DNA from: Desulfosudis oleivorans
Lineage (GTDB): Bacteria; Desulfobacterota; Desulfobacteria; Desulfobacterales; SURF-7
Reading direction: 5' to 3'
Assembly (NCBI GenBank): GCA_020723305.1
Contig: DYJC01000003.1
Location: 584 to 64,583 of the forward strand
Length of the DNA: 64,000 nucleotides
The position numbers and the translations under genes are program-made. Below, piece by piece: positions 1 through 8,818 of the stretch. The notes under the pieces were generated by a model, which saw only the letters and a program-made list of their open reading frames with translations, made no database searches and was not told where the DNA came from. Numbering within the stretch: position 1 is the first letter of the stretch; each line of letters begins with the position of its first letter.

Positions 1-2
1 TT

Positions 3-599
3 GCGGCAAAACTGATGTACGGAAGTGGGTTACGGATTTCGGAAGCCATCCGGCTGCGGGTGCAGGACATTGACTACAAAATGAAAACACTGATCGTCAG
101 ATCCGGAAAAGGCAATAAGGACCGCGTGACGACCTTTCCGGCATCGATCATCCCTTTTCTGCAGGCCCATCTGGATAAAGTAAAAACCTTTCACACAAAT
201 GATCTTGCCAAAGGTCATGGCGCAGTATATCTGCCGCATGCCCTGGCCCGCAAATATTCGGGAGCGGATAAAAAATGGCAATGGCAGTACGTGTTTCCAG
301 CTCGCGACTTGTCTACAGATCCGCGATCCGGAATTATACGCAGGCATCACATTGACCCAAGCCTGATCAATAAGGCCATCAGAAAGGCGGTCCAAACCGC
401 AGGTCTGCATAAAAAGATCAGCGCCCATACCCTGCGCCATTCCTTTGCAACCCATCTGTTGCAGCGCGGAACCGACATCCGCACCATTCAGGCCCTGTTG
501 GGGCACAATGATGTTTCCACAACTATGATCTATACGCATATCCTGAACCAGGGCGGGCATGGCGTGTTCAGCCCTCTTGATGATCTGGATATTTTGTAA
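3..599 (+). CDS. intI: Integron integrase (IntI-type tyrosine recombinase), 5' end outside window
   Basis: A site-specific tyrosine recombinase that would insert and excise gene cassettes at attI/attC sites. The reading frame is open to the left edge, so about 198 C-terminal residues are visible. The catalytic arginine lies in GLRISEA, the H-x-x-R box in HTLRHSFATHLL and the nucleophilic tyrosine in TTMIYTH. The stretch around LARKYSGADKKWQWQYVFPA is the extra segment that separates IntI proteins from ordinary XerC/XerD, and GGHGVFSPLDDL is the usual IntI tail. In most integrons attI and cassettes lie upstream of intI, here off the window. No attC site was recognised downstream. The intact reading frame argues against a decayed gene, at least in this part. 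Confidence 0.93.
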   Translation, partial: AAKLMYGSGLRISEAIRLRVQDIDYKMKTLIVRSGKGNKDRVTTFPASIIPFLQAHLDKVKTFHTNDLAKGHGAVYLPHALARKYSGADKKWQWQYVFPARDLSTDPRSGIIRRHHIDPSLINKAIRKAVQTAGLHKKISAHTLRHSFATHLLQRGTDIRTIQALLGHNDVSTTMIYTHILNQGGHGVFSPLDDLDIL

Positions 600-766
600 A
601 TTCTGTTGTACTCTGAACTGGTTCCGGGGGAGGAAAATTTTCGCATTCCTGATTGCGACCTGCTTTCATGTTGACACTATATATGGCCAAACAAATGGCA
701 GGCACAGGGGCCTACCCCTACAAATCATTCCCTTCGGTGTTTTTTGCAGTGTGGTTTTCGCTGCAA

Positions 767-1042
767 TCAGGCGACTTTGAGATGAAGGCTTTTCCCTACT
801 GCTTGTGCATAATTTACCAAGGTTGAGAGGCGGATATCTTCAGCATGATTTTCGATTCGAGAAATCGCAGATTTTTTTGTATTTAATATTTTAGCAACCT
901 CATCCTGTGTCAGGCCGGCTTCGAGACGGGCTTGTTTCAGGAGGACTCCGATTTTAAATTGCTCATATCCTTTATCAAAATTTTTTTCAAATTTAGGGCG
1001 ATGCTTTTTTCTGGTTTCGATATATTTATCCAGATCATCCAT
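767..1042 (-). CDS. higA: HigA-type antitoxin, XRE helix-turn-helix protein
   Basis: A 91-residue DNA-binding antitoxin expected to neutralise the toxin encoded just upstream and to repress their shared promoter. The C-terminal half is a Cro/C1-type helix-turn-helix ([20 protein letters not shown], roughly residues 43-62); the charged N-terminal part is the likely toxin-binding segment. Its start overlaps the toxin stop by 8 bp, so the two are translationally coupled in toxin-antitoxin order, as in higBA systems. Toxin-antitoxin pairs are common integron cargo, but here the pair lies beyond the 3' end of intI, not on the usual cassette side. Confidence 0.85.
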   Translation of the reverse strand: MDDLDKYIETRKKHRPKFEKNFDKGYEQFKIGVLLKQARLEAGLTQDEVAKILNTKKSAISRIENHAEDIRLSTLVNYAQAVGKSLHLKVA

Positions 1043-1397
1043 TGGTTTGTCTCCTGCTGAGATATTCTTTCTTACGCTTTTCCGCCAATTGAATCTCCAT
1101 AATCGGAGTTTTTTGGCTTTTCTTTTGAAACGAGTTGGTCAAAATGATTACGTCCTGACCGTAAAAGAAACCAAGGAGCCGGAAGGTGTCTTTTCCGGCA
1201 TCAATTCTGACTTCCCAAATATCGTTTGTGTTGACCAGTTTCTTAAAATAATTAGATGGAACCCGATCAATCTCTCGAATCAGTTTTAATACCCAAGCAA
1301 CCTTTTTCGCTTGCGCATCAGTCATGGTATCCAAATGGTCTTCGACAGGGCATTTCCCTGAAATCGTTCGATAGAAAGTGATTGTTTTTATGGCCAT
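1035..1397 (-). CDS. higB: HigB-type toxin, Gp49-like (RelE superfamily)
   Basis: A 120-residue protein of the phage-derived Gp49/HigB family, ribosome-dependent mRNA interferases of the RelE fold. Seen in the sequence are the family pattern [20 protein letters not shown] followed by [14 protein letters not shown] and a lysine/arginine-rich C-terminal helix. It is first in a two-gene unit with the XRE antitoxin. The start codon lies only 2 bp from a candidate -10 element, so the message may be almost leaderless or may begin further upstream. Toxicity is inferred from family membership only. Confidence 0.85.
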   Translation of the reverse strand: MAIKTITFYRTISGKCPVEDHLDTMTDAQAKKVAWVLKLIREIDRVPSNYFKKLVNTNDIWEVRIDAGKDTFRLLGFFYGQDVIILTNSFQKKSQKTPIMEIQLAEKRKKEYLSRRQTNG

Positions 1398-1399
1398 AA

Positions 1400-1426
1400 A
1401 GTATACAAATATGTGAACAATGTCAA
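1400..1426 (-). promoter_or_regulatory. Candidate promoter of higBA
   Basis: On the - strand TTGACA (1421-1426) is followed after 15 bp by TATACT (1400-1405), directly in front of the higB start. Both hexamers are good, but the spacing is shorter than usual and the ATG begins 2 bp after the -10 box, so the true transcript start is unsure. Confidence 0.4.
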
Positions 1427-1589
1427 GGGTGGAGTTAAAAATTTTTCAAACAGCGAACGTTGAGTAAAAAGAGTCATCATATGGATATCCTGTCAACATA
1501 AAAATGACGGTACTTTTTCTAAAGGTTTTTTTTGAAATTAACGACTTGAGACAGGGTTCTACCCAATTCTGCCTTTAGCATGTCATCGT

Positions 1590-1922
1590 TCATTTCTGCG
1601 CATACCGGCCTGGTTCATCAAAAAAGGTGATATCCGCATATCCAGCATGAATTTTTCCGGAATGGGGGACGCCTGCCGGAATGTAATACCGGTCCCCTTT
1701 TCCATAAATGTTCTTTTTTCCGTCAATGGTCAGCTCGATTCGGCCCTCCAATACAAAGCCGACCTGTGCAGCGTGCGAATGCTCGGGCAGATCCGCATCT
1801 TTTTCAAATTCCATGAAAATGATCTGATGGGTAGTGGATTGAGAAAGATAGGCCTGTATTCCTTTGAGTGGAATATCTGCCCTTGGCAGAGCTTTAATAG
1901 GTGCAGGGAAGATTCCGGACAT
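1590..1922 (-). CDS. Small cupin-domain protein
   Basis: A 110-residue single-domain cupin. The metal-binding pattern is visible as PEHSHAAQVGFVLEGRIELT (histidines and later glutamate of cupin motif 1) and GDRYYIPAGVPHSGKI (motif 2 with its proline and histidine). Such proteins range from isomerases and dioxygenases to sensors, and nothing here fixes the substrate. It stands alone between the toxin-antitoxin pair and a long gene-free stretch, so neighbours give no help. The start at 1922 follows a purine-rich GGAGAAACC stretch on the coding strand. Confidence 0.75.
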   Translation of the reverse strand: MSGIFPAPIKALPRADIPLKGIQAYLSQSTTHQIIFMEFEKDADLPEHSHAAQVGFVLEGRIELTIDGKKNIYGKGDRYYIPAGVPHSGKIHAGYADITFFDEPGRYAQK

Positions 1923-2884
1923 GGTTTCTCCTGGTTCAGATTGATGTTTTGTATGGTATGGTTACAGCTTCAGCGTGTCAGCCGAAAGCTCGAAGATTCT
2001 ATCCTTTTTTTATCATTATTTTTTCAGGTTTTCTACTCCAGATTGGTTTTTGATAACAGAGCGGTTTGTATTTTTTGATATTTCCTTTTGAAGAGTAATC
2101 AATTGATTCCCCTTTTGGGCAGGGGGATGTTTTTTTATATCAGGAGTTTTGTTGGATAAAATGCCTGTTAACTATTCTCAGCTATATTTCCCGTAATGCC
2201 GGACCCCGATCCGGCATCCAGTAGCGCAACACCAAGAAAAATGCTGGATTCCGGGTCAAGCCCGGAATGACGAGACTTTTCAATCCTTCCAGCTGTAAAT
2301 TCTTTATAGGCACGTTAATTATTATAATATATCTTCATTACAAAAATAGGAAAACAGAAATAATGAACTTGTAAAACGTCCGAATTCCATCACTCCGGCG
2401 CAAACCTGAGTCCGGAATTTTCTGAAATTAAAGAAAAAAATAATAATCAATAATCAATTGTTAATTATTAATAATTAATTTGACTTAGCGCTTATGCCCC
2501 TGGCCCCCCCTTTCGGGGAATTGTGCGCCGGCCCTCGAAGGGGATTTTGTTCAGTGATACAATAATGTATCAGCGGCAGGGCTGAGACAGGGACGGGATA
2601 AACATCGCTGAAACGGTTTCAATGATTTTATAAATTACACCTTGTAAGGGTTTCAATAGTTTGATATCGGTAAAGAATAATAAAAACATGTGTATCGAGA
2701 ACTTTTGATCGCATGCGCAGTCCCGGCACGTTGACACCGCAGTTAAAATATATCTACTTAAAAAATATAAAGATTTTATCGAAATCTGTTCTTTCTCATG
2801 TTTTGGCACATATCTTGATAAGTCTGGTAATGGATAAGTTTTGTTATTTACAGTTTTCATTCAACAAATTCTGAACAGCAGGGA
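1923..2884. other. Gene-free, AT-rich, repeat-containing stretch
   Basis: No convincing gene. It holds a half-copy resembling the CCCCCCTTGAGGGGGG element near 2103-2133, an inverted-repeat core at 2193-2272, and an AT-rich run of TTAATTATTAATAATTAATT type near 2455-2480. The open frame at 2570-2860 on the - strand has no recognisable domain or plausible composition. Confidence 0.6.
2193..2272. repeat. Inverted-repeat core related to repeat family B
   Basis: Two hairpin-forming blocks in opposite orientation: CGTAATGCCGGACCCCGATC and, about 50 bp on, CTGGATTCCGGGTCAAGCCC leading into GGAATGACG. The paired CTGGATTCCGG/GGAATGAC layout matches the copy at 6775-6843 and the internal part of the copies near 19.4 and 31.2 kb. 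The AAGCCAATTTCAAAA outer ends are absent. Confidence 0.6.
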
Positions 2885-3151
2885 TTGATTGTAAGGAATC
2901 CGCTGTTCCAAACAACCAGAAAACCAGAGGAATCATTTCTCGTGAAATCCTGTAACCGGAATATCAAAGCAACGATTAAACTGACCGATTTTATGATTAA
3001 GCTTGCCGGCAGAGGCGATGCAGAGCGGGAGGATGTCGGATGCGGCGTATTATATGGTGTGATGCTCGATGCCGCATTTAAAATCCGAAAGCTGGCGGAA
3101 AAGGAGAAAGACTCCCACAAAGACAAAGGATTGTGGGATGAAAATAGATAG
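2885..3151 (+). CDS. Small charged protein upstream of desulfoferrodoxin, function unknown
   Basis: An 88-residue frame starting at TTG 2885. Another possible start is GTG 2942, which has GAGGAA 11 bp upstream and would give 69 residues. The C-terminal part (DAEREDVGCGVLYGVMLDAA then a lysine/glutamate-rich helix ending KGLWDENR) looks like a folded, constrained protein and not a random frame. No domain is recognised. It ends 63 bp before desulfoferrodoxin on the same strand and may be cotranscribed with it. One cysteine, no signal peptide. An oxygen-defence link is suggested only by position. Confidence 0.5.
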   Translation: MIVRNPLFQTTRKPEESFLVKSCNRNIKATIKLTDFMIKLAGRGDAEREDVGCGVLYGVMLDAAFKIRKLAEKEKDSHKDKGLWDENR

Positions 3152-3214
3152 CAAAAGTCGATTGCTCAGCTTGAGAAACCGTAAACCCAATTTATATGGA
3201 AAAAGGAGAAACAA

Positions 3215-3589
3215 ATGACTCAGAAACTTGAAGTGTACAAGTGTGATGTGTGTGGCAATATTGTTGAGGTTCTTCATGCCGGTGGCGGTGAACTGGTATG
3301 CTGCGGGCAGCCGATGAAACTGATGGCGGAAAACACGGTTGACGCTGCCAAGGAAAAACATGTTCCTGTTATTGAAAAAGTGGATGGCGGATTTAAGGTA
3401 AAGGTCGGCAGTGTGGCTCATCCCATGGAAGAGAAACACTATATTGAATGGATTGAAATTATTGCAGACGGCAAGGCATATCGCCAGTTCCTGAAACCCG
3501 GAGATAAACCCGAAGCGGTTTTCAGTATTGATGCCAAAAGTGTCACAGCACGTGAATACTGTAACCTTCATGGTCATTGGAAAGCATAG
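3215..3589 (+). CDS. dfx: Desulfoferrodoxin (2Fe superoxide reductase)
   Basis: A cytoplasmic superoxide reductase of 124 residues that reduces superoxide to peroxide without making O2, usually fed by rubredoxin. The N-terminal desulforedoxin centre has Cys10, Cys13, Cys29 and Cys30. The catalytic square-pyramidal iron site has His49 (EKHVP, with the conserved Glu47-Lys48 pair), His69 and His75, plus Cys116 and His119 in YCNLHGH. Length and numbering match the Desulfovibrio-type class II enzymes. A strong AAAAGGAG precedes the ATG. A rubredoxin gene lies 8 kb downstream. Confidence 0.97.
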   Translation: MTQKLEVYKCDVCGNIVEVLHAGGGELVCCGQPMKLMAENTVDAAKEKHVPVIEKVDGGFKVKVGSVAHPMEEKHYIEWIEIIADGKAYRQFLKPGDKPEAVFSIDAKSVTAREYCNLHGHWKA

Positions 3590-3609
3590 AGGGTTTCTGC
3601 ATTGGACAG

Positions 3610-3640
3610 TCCGGAAGTGAAATTCGGTTTCATTTCCGGA
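3610..3640 (+). terminator. Hairpin after dfx, possible terminator
   Basis: TCCGGAAGTGAAA (3610-3622) pairs perfectly with TTTCATTTCCGGA (3628-3640) around a 5-nt loop, 20 bp after the dfx stop. There is no strong T-run after it, so it may stabilise the mRNA end or terminate weakly. Confidence 0.5.
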
Positions 3641-3780
3641 TGGTCTTGTGGATTCCCTGCTTTTTTTGAAAATTGATTTGCCGGTGAAAAGCAGGGAAGG
3701 TGATGCCGCTATCCGGATATTATCGTAAAAACTCGTATAATTGGGATTGAAAAAAAGAAGATTACCTGGTTGGAGTAGTC

Positions 3781-5241
3781 ATGAAAATGTTGTTTCGATC
3801 TTTATGGTTACGGGTGTGTATTCTGACACTGTACGTGGTGTTTGTCTTTGGATGCGCTTCTTCCCATAGATATTCCTATAACAGCATTCACGAAGAGTAT
3901 TCCAACGGAGCCTGCGTACTGGACGGCTTGCAGCAGGACAGAGTGGAAAAATCCATATGCCGTACAGACAAGCCGGTTTCCCTGAAAGAAGCCATCCGGA
4001 TCAGCCTTGTCAATAATCCGGACAGCAATATCGCAGCAGCAAAGATCAAAAAAGCAGAAGCCATGCTGCAACAGTCCGAAGCCGGTTTTTATCCTTATTT
4101 TGGTTTTTATACCGAATACTCCCGCGGCGATTCCCCCTCCTCATCCCTGTTTAAAACCATTGATCAGAGAAAGCTCGCGCCGGATACCGATTTCAATAAC
4201 CCGGGTGTTTACGGGAATTTTGAGACCGGAGTCCAGGGTCGTCTGAATCTGTTCAACGGAGGCAGGGATATCCTTCAGCAGGGGATTGCAAAGCGGGGTG
4301 TTGAGATTCAGCATCTGGACCGGCAGAGGGTGGAAAACGCGCTGGTTGCTTCGGTGATTCAGGGTTATTACAACTGTCTTGCTGCAGAAGATTTTATTAA
4401 AATTGTCAACAAGTCCATTGAGACCGTGTCCGAACAGCTCAGGATCATGAATATCCGGTTTGCGGAAGGCGGAGCCTTGAAATCCGATATTCTCACACTG
4501 AATGTACGGCTTGCCATGGCAAAAGAGGATCTGGTCAAAAGCCGGAATCAGATGAAGATCGCCAAAGCAGTCCTGGCCAACATTATGGGTATTTCCGCAG
4601 ACCAGGATATTGTTCTGACCCGGGATGCGCCGTTTTCCTATAAGATTCCCGGAGATTGTACAGCCTGTATGGTGGAAGCGGTCGGCAAAAGACCGGAGCT
4701 GAAAAAAGTGCGCAAGCATCTGGAACAATCCAGGATGGCCTTGGATATGGCACGGTCCGGATATCTTCCCCGGGTGGATCTTCAGGGCAAATACTATGTG
4801 GATGACCCGGATATGGACTATAATCGGGATCGTGAAAACTGGATGGCGGCCGTGATCCTGAACTGGGATCTGTTCACGGGATTTTCTACCCGAGGGGAAA
4901 AAGGAAAGGCTTCGGCTGAACTGGAAGAACTGCTGGCAGCAGACCGGAAAACCGTGCTGGACATCAAACTGGATGTGAAAACCGCATACCTGGAACTGGA
5001 AGCAGCAGAAGCCAGATTGGAGGTTGCGCAAAGCAGTGTGGAAATGGCGGAAGAATCCCTGCAGCTTGTCAAAAAACAGTTTGATGGCGGATCAGCAACC
5101 GTCACCCGGTATCTGGAAGCGGAGCTGGCCAGAAATACCGCACAGACAAGATCCACCGCAGCCTATTATGACCGGGAAACCGCTTTTGCCAATGTCGGGA
5201 GAGCAATCGGTTTTTTTGCAGAGGGTGTGGGAACGAATTGA
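3781..5241 (+). CDS. TolC-family outer-membrane efflux lipoprotein, orphan
   Basis: A 486-residue outer-membrane factor. It begins with a hydrophobic signal ending in a lipobox (FVFGC, Cys about residue 25), followed by two outer-membrane efflux repeats rich in long amphipathic helices; the AGFYPYFGFYTEYSRG and SGYLPRVDLQGKYYVDDPDM segments are the beta-strand turns typical of TolC/OprM proteins. It would form the outer channel of a tripartite pump or type I secretion system. No membrane-fusion protein, RND pump or ABC exporter lies next to it; the following genes are nqr. It therefore probably works with a partner encoded elsewhere. Confidence 0.88.
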   Translation: MKMLFRSLWLRVCILTLYVVFVFGCASSHRYSYNSIHEEYSNGACVLDGLQQDRVEKSICRTDKPVSLKEAIRISLVNNPDSNIAAAKIKKAEAMLQQSEAGFYPYFGFYTEYSRGDSPSSSLFKTIDQRKLAPDTDFNNPGVYGNFETGVQGRLNLFNGGRDILQQGIAKRGVEIQHLDRQRVENALVASVIQGYYNCLAAEDFIKIVNKSIETVSEQLRIMNIRFAEGGALKSDILTLNVRLAMAKEDLVKSRNQMKIAKAVLANIMGISADQDIVLTRDAPFSYKIPGDCTACMVEAVGKRPELKKVRKHLEQSRMALDMARSGYLPRVDLQGKYYVDDPDMDYNRDRENWMAAVILNWDLFTGFSTRGEKGKASAELEELLAADRKTVLDIKLDVKTAYLELEAAEARLEVAQSSVEMAEESLQLVKKQFDGGSATVTRYLEAELARNTAQTRSTAAYYDRETAFANVGRAIGFFAEGVGTN

Positions 5242-5283
5242 GAGGGCAGGGGGCTCAATTCCCCCTTTGAGCCCAAAGGACCC

Positions 5284-5387
5284 AATTCCCCCCTTGAGGG
5301 GGGCAGGGGGGTGTTGGTAAACAAAAATTTTTTAAGAAAAACAAACAGGACTCACACCCCCCTTTATCCCCCCTCAAGGGGGGAATT
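5284..5387. repeat. Repeat family A, copy 1
   Basis: Begins AATTCCCCCCTTGAGGGGGG followed by CAGGGGGGTGTT. It ends with the mirrored ACACCCCCCTTTATCCCCCC then TCAAGGGGGGAATT, with about 45 bp of AT-rich centre. A further partial end (CTCAATTCCCCCTTTGAG) lies just upstream at about 5253. It sits between the TolC gene and nqrA and may fold into a long hairpin that terminates transcription. Confidence 0.85.
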
Positions 5388-5432
5388 GTTCAAAAAAAAG
5401 GGGGATTGGTTGATATGAGATAAAGGCGGTTG

Positions 5433-6761
5433 ATGATTTCTGTAAATGTAACCAAAGGATATGATCTTGCCATTTCAGGCAAGCCCTCTTCCAAACTGAA
5501 GATATTGAAAAAACCGGACCGGGTGGCTTTTCTTCCGGAACGGATTCCATTTATCATCCCAAGACTTCTGGTGAAGGTCGATGATCCGGTCAAGATCGGT
5601 TCCGTGCTGTTTGAGGATAAACAGAACACGGATCTGAAGTTTTTATCTCCGGGAAGCGGAAGGGTTTCGGAAATCAATTTCGGGCCGCGCCGGGTGATCC
5701 GGGAGATCGTCATTGAACTGGAGAAGCAAGAGCAATATGCAGATTTCCGGAAAATGACCGATCTGGAGATCCGGACACTGGAAAAGGAATCCCTGATCAA
5801 AATACTGATGCAGGGAGGGGTCTGGCCCTTGATCCGTGAACTTCCGTTCCGGGGGATTGCCGATCCCAAGATACAGCCGGAGTCCATCTGGGTGGCTCTG
5901 GGGAATCAGGAACCGTTTCAGCCGTTTCCGGAAGTGTATCTCAAGGGCAGGGAAGCTTTGTTTTCTTTTGGCCTGAAGATCCTGAAGCGGTTCGGTGTTC
6001 CGGTGAATGTTTCCGCTCCGGATCATCTCCGTCTGCAGGGATATGACATCATGATCACCCATCGTGTCCGCGGACATTATCCTGCCCATGATCCGGGGGT
6101 TATTTTATACAAAACCAAAAAGAGCGCTGCGGAAAATATCGGCTGGTATATAACGGGCCAGGATCTGCTGGCGATTGCTTCTTTGATGAAGAACGGTCAC
6201 TATCCAATCGAACGGATAGCGGTCATGGCGGGAAGCCGGGCGCAGAACAGCGGGCATTATCAGACCCGGGTCGGGGTTCCGGTAGCGGATATGATTCCCG
6301 GGCTTTCGTCGGATGAATCCTGTTTTGCCGGCGGACTGCTGACCGGATATGAGGTGAATTCAACCTCTTTTATGGGTCTGTATGAAACCGCTCTGACCTG
6401 TATCCCAAAAGGAGATCAGAGGGAACTGTTTGGATTTCTCCGGCCCGGCTTTGGCAAACCCAGTTTCTCACGCACTTTTTTATCCCGGTTCCGGAAAAAG
6501 CCCTTTGATATGGATAGCGGCATGCATGGAGAACAGCGTGCCTGTGTGAATTGCGGGTCCTGTACAAAGATCTGCCCGGTGGATATCCTGCCCCAGTATA
6601 CGATCAAATGCCTGGGAGCGGATGCCATTGAGGAAGCATTGGCTCATGGCCTGCTGGATTGCGTTGAGTGCGGACTCTGCTCCTATGTCTGCCCATCCAA
6701 GATTGAAATCCGGGAGACTTTGCAGAAAGCAAGATATGAATATCACAAAGAGCAGAGATGA
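5433..6761 (+). CDS. nqrA: Na+-translocating NADH:quinone reductase subunit A with two ferredoxin-type motifs
   Basis: The peripheral subunit of the sodium-pumping NADH:quinone oxidoreductase. The start ITKGYDL-like MISVNVTKGYDLAISGKP and the VKIGSVLFEDK segment are NqrA signatures, and nqrBCDEF follow in order, so this is NQR and not Rnf. Unusually, the C-terminal region has two complete [4Fe-4S] patterns: Cys371, 374, 377, 381 (CVNCGSCTKICP) and Cys410, 413, 416, 420 (CVECGLCSYVCP), as in its homologue RnfC. As recalled, the Vibrio protein has lost most of these cysteines. ATG 5433 is preferred over TTG 5430, with AAAGGCGG upstream. A repeat separates it from nqrB. Confidence 0.9.
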   Translation: MISVNVTKGYDLAISGKPSSKLKILKKPDRVAFLPERIPFIIPRLLVKVDDPVKIGSVLFEDKQNTDLKFLSPGSGRVSEINFGPRRVIREIVIELEKQEQYADFRKMTDLEIRTLEKESLIKILMQGGVWPLIRELPFRGIADPKIQPESIWVALGNQEPFQPFPEVYLKGREALFSFGLKILKRFGVPVNVSAPDHLRLQGYDIMITHRVRGHYPAHDPGVILYKTKKSAAENIGWYITGQDLLAIASLMKNGHYPIERIAVMAGSRAQNSGHYQTRVGVPVADMIPGLSSDESCFAGGLLTGYEVNSTSFMGLYETALTCIPKGDQRELFGFLRPGFGKPSFSRTFLSRFRKKPFDMDSGMHGEQRACVNCGSCTKICPVDILPQYTIKCLGADAIEEALAHGLLDCVECGLCSYVCPSKIEIRETLQKARYEYHKEQR

Positions 6762-6774
6762 TTTTATCAATTCC

Positions 6775-6843
6775 GTCATTCCGGCGAAAGCCGGAATCCA
6801 GAACTTATAGAAATAACTGGATTCCAGCTTTTGCTGGAATGAC
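6775..6843. repeat. Repeat family B core inside the nqr operon
   Basis: GTCATTCCGGCGAAAGCCGG with an inverted partner TTCCAGCTTTTGCTGGAATG-AC. Each half is itself a hairpin. It lies in the 130-bp gap between nqrA and nqrB without the terminal AAGCCAATTTCAAAA ends, so transcription of nqrB must read through it or start after it. Confidence 0.75.
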
Positions 6844-6891
6844 ATCAGACGATTATTTTAACTTGTAACAAATGTATCAGTTATTGACCCC

Positions 6892-8076
6892 ATGAAAATT
6901 ATCCAGACAATTTTTGATTCCCAGCGAAAGCACTTTGAAGGCAGCGGAAAACTGAGGGTGTTGAAACCCTTGTTTGAAGCCACCGAGACCTTTTTTCTTT
7001 TTCCGGGAATTACAGCAGGATCAGGGCCGTTTGTCCGGGACAGCCTGGATCTGAAGCGGTTCATGAGTTTTGTCATCCTGGCGCTGATGCCGCCTTTTTT
7101 GTTCGGGATCTACAATACCGGATTGCAGTCATGCCGTGTTTCCGGACTTCCGGTTGATCCGATATCGGTTATTACACAGGGCCTGTGGATCGTGATGCCC
7201 CTGGTGATGGTTTCATACGGGGTGGGGTTCTTCTGGGAACTCCTGTTTGCTTCAATAAGGAAGCATCCCATCAGCGAAGGGTTTCTGGTTACGGGGCTGC
7301 TGTTCCCCATGACCCTGCCGCCGGCAATACCGTTATGGCAGGTGGCTGTGGGCATCTCTTTTGGCGTGGTGATCGGCAAGGAGGTGTTTGGCGGAACCGG
7401 GCGGAACATTTTCAATCCCGCTCTTGTCGGAAGAGCGTTTCTGTTTTTTGCATATCCCACCAAGATGTCCGGCGATGCGGTATGGGTTGCGGTCATCGAT
7501 CCGGTGAGAAAGGCAGCGGATGCGATCTCCGGAGCAACCCCCCTGGCGTGTCCGGTTTCATCGGAAACCGGAGAAACCGTGGTAATGGCTCTGGAAAAAG
7601 CCGGATATACGCTTTCCAGACTTTTCTGGGGATTGTATCCCGGAAGCATCGGCGGGACTTCCGCTTTTTATTGTCTGATCGGGGCCGTGATTCTGATTTT
7701 GGTCGGTGTGGCTTCCTACCGGATTATTCTGGGCGGCATCCTGGGGCTTCTGGGTACAGGGCTGGTTTTAAATATTGTGGCCGGCTCTTCGGCCAATGCA
7801 TGGCTGGCATTGCCTCCGGTATATCATCTGATCATGGGGGGTTTTGCGTTTGGCATTGTTTACATGGCCACAGACCCGGTTTCCGCACCAGGAATGGAAA
7901 ATGTAAAATGGGTATATGGGTTTCTGATCGGTGCGCTGACGGTTCTGATACGGGTTTTCAATCCCGCATATCCGGAAGGCGTGATGATGGCCATTCTGTT
8001 CATGAATATTTTTTCGCCATTGCTGGATTATATTGAAATCGGATTGCGGTTAAAGAAAAGGATTTCCAATGTCTGA
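6892..8076 (+). CDS. nqrB: Na+-NQR subunit B
   Basis: A 394-residue integral membrane subunit of the sodium pump that carries covalent FMN and contributes to the ion channel. About ten hydrophobic segments are visible. The covalent flavin site is the threonine in DAISGATPLA (about residue 224), matching the SGAT rule of Nqr/Rnf flavoproteins. Other conserved stretches are GGTGRNIFNPALVGRAFLFF and YMATDPVSAP. It overlaps nqrC by 8 bp, showing tight coupling. A long open frame in another phase (7185-8036) is a shadow of this gene. Confidence 0.95.
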   Translation: MKIIQTIFDSQRKHFEGSGKLRVLKPLFEATETFFLFPGITAGSGPFVRDSLDLKRFMSFVILALMPPFLFGIYNTGLQSCRVSGLPVDPISVITQGLWIVMPLVMVSYGVGFFWELLFASIRKHPISEGFLVTGLLFPMTLPPAIPLWQVAVGISFGVVIGKEVFGGTGRNIFNPALVGRAFLFFAYPTKMSGDAVWVAVIDPVRKAADAISGATPLACPVSSETGETVVMALEKAGYTLSRLFWGLYPGSIGGTSAFYCLIGAVILILVGVASYRIILGGILGLLGTGLVLNIVAGSSANAWLALPPVYHLIMGGFAFGIVYMATDPVSAPGMENVKWVYGFLIGALTVLIRVFNPAYPEGVMMAILFMNIFSPLLDYIEIGLRLKKRISNV

Positions 8077-8818
8077 TGCCCTGCGCTCTCTGCTTTTTTC
8101 CGTGGTGCTGTGCCTGGTGTGCGGAACCCTTCTTACGGCTGCGTCCAGCGGTCTGAAGGAGATTCAGCAGAAAAACATGGCCATTGACCAGCGGAAAAAT
8201 ATCCTGAAATCCGTGGGGCTGGTCAGGGATGACCAGACCTATAGCGGTGAGAAGATCAATCAAATCTATGAACAGAATATCCGTCGTCTGCTCGTGGATC
8301 ATGAAGGAAATGTGATTCAGGCATCCTCCTTTGGTACGAAGAAAGAGGAGAAATCGCTTCCCATCTATTTATATTCGACAAAGGCCGGAGTTGTGGAAGC
8401 CTATGTCATACCCATTGACTCCCGGGGGCTGTGGGGAAAGATTCACGGTTACCTGGCATTGAAGAACGATGGCGCCACCATTATCGGGTTTACGATTTAC
8501 AAGCATTCGGAAACACCCGGACTCGGAGGGGAGATCGAGCAGAACTGGTTTCAGCAAAATTTTGTGGGGAAAAAAATCATTGCGCCCGGCGGTGAGTTTG
8601 TTTCCATTTCCATTGCAAAGGGAAAAGCCGATGGAAGTGCGCCAAAGGATCGCCTGACCAATTTTGTGGATGGAATCAGCGGGGCGACCCTGACCGGACA
8701 ATTTCTGACAGAGGGTCTGAAGGAGATTCTGACCAGCTATGAAGGGGTTTCGGTTGCCTTCAGAAACACGGAAGAATATTGCAGAAACAGCAAAGAAAGA
8801 CCATGGTGCCGAAAATGA
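8069..8818 (+). CDS. nqrC: Na+-NQR subunit C
   Basis: A 249-residue subunit anchored by one N-terminal helix, with a periplasmic domain that carries a second covalent FMN through the threonine of [10 protein letters not shown] (about residue 213). The segment [16 protein letters not shown] is highly conserved in NqrC and RnfG. Its stop overlaps the nqrD start (ATGA). Length fits the family (about 250-260 residues). Electrons pass through this domain between the subunit D/E iron centre and NqrB. Confidence 0.95.
   Translation: MSDALRSLLFSVVLCLVCGTLLTAASSGLKEIQQKNMAIDQRKNILKSVGLVRDDQTYSGEKINQIYEQNIRRLLVDHEGNVIQASSFGTKKEEKSLPIYLYSTKAGVVEAYVIPIDSRGLWGKIHGYLALKNDGATIIGFTIYKHSETPGLGGEIEQNWFQQNFVGKKIIAPGGEFVSISIAKGKADGSAPKDRLTNFVDGISGATLTGQFLTEGLKEILTSYEGVSVAFRNTEEYCRNSKERPWCRK

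Noticed and set aside
600-766. attC-like cassette site between intI and higA
   Set aside because: No convincing pair of GTTRRRY and RYYYAAC core sites could be identified by eye; only a short AGGGG/CCCCT repeat is present.
559-780. Small + strand frame after intI
   Set aside because: Overlaps the intI end, has no homology, and its end is in higA.
2570-2860. Open frame of 96 codons on the - strand in the repeat-rich gap
   Set aside because: No ribosome-binding site, domain or protein-like pattern.
4141-5031. Long open frame on the - strand inside the TolC-like gene
   Set aside because: Antisense shadow of a well-supported gene; no domain and odd composition.
7185-8036. Open frame of 283 codons in another phase of nqrB
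   Set aside because: Out-of-frame shadow; the nqrB frame has full homology and membrane pattern.
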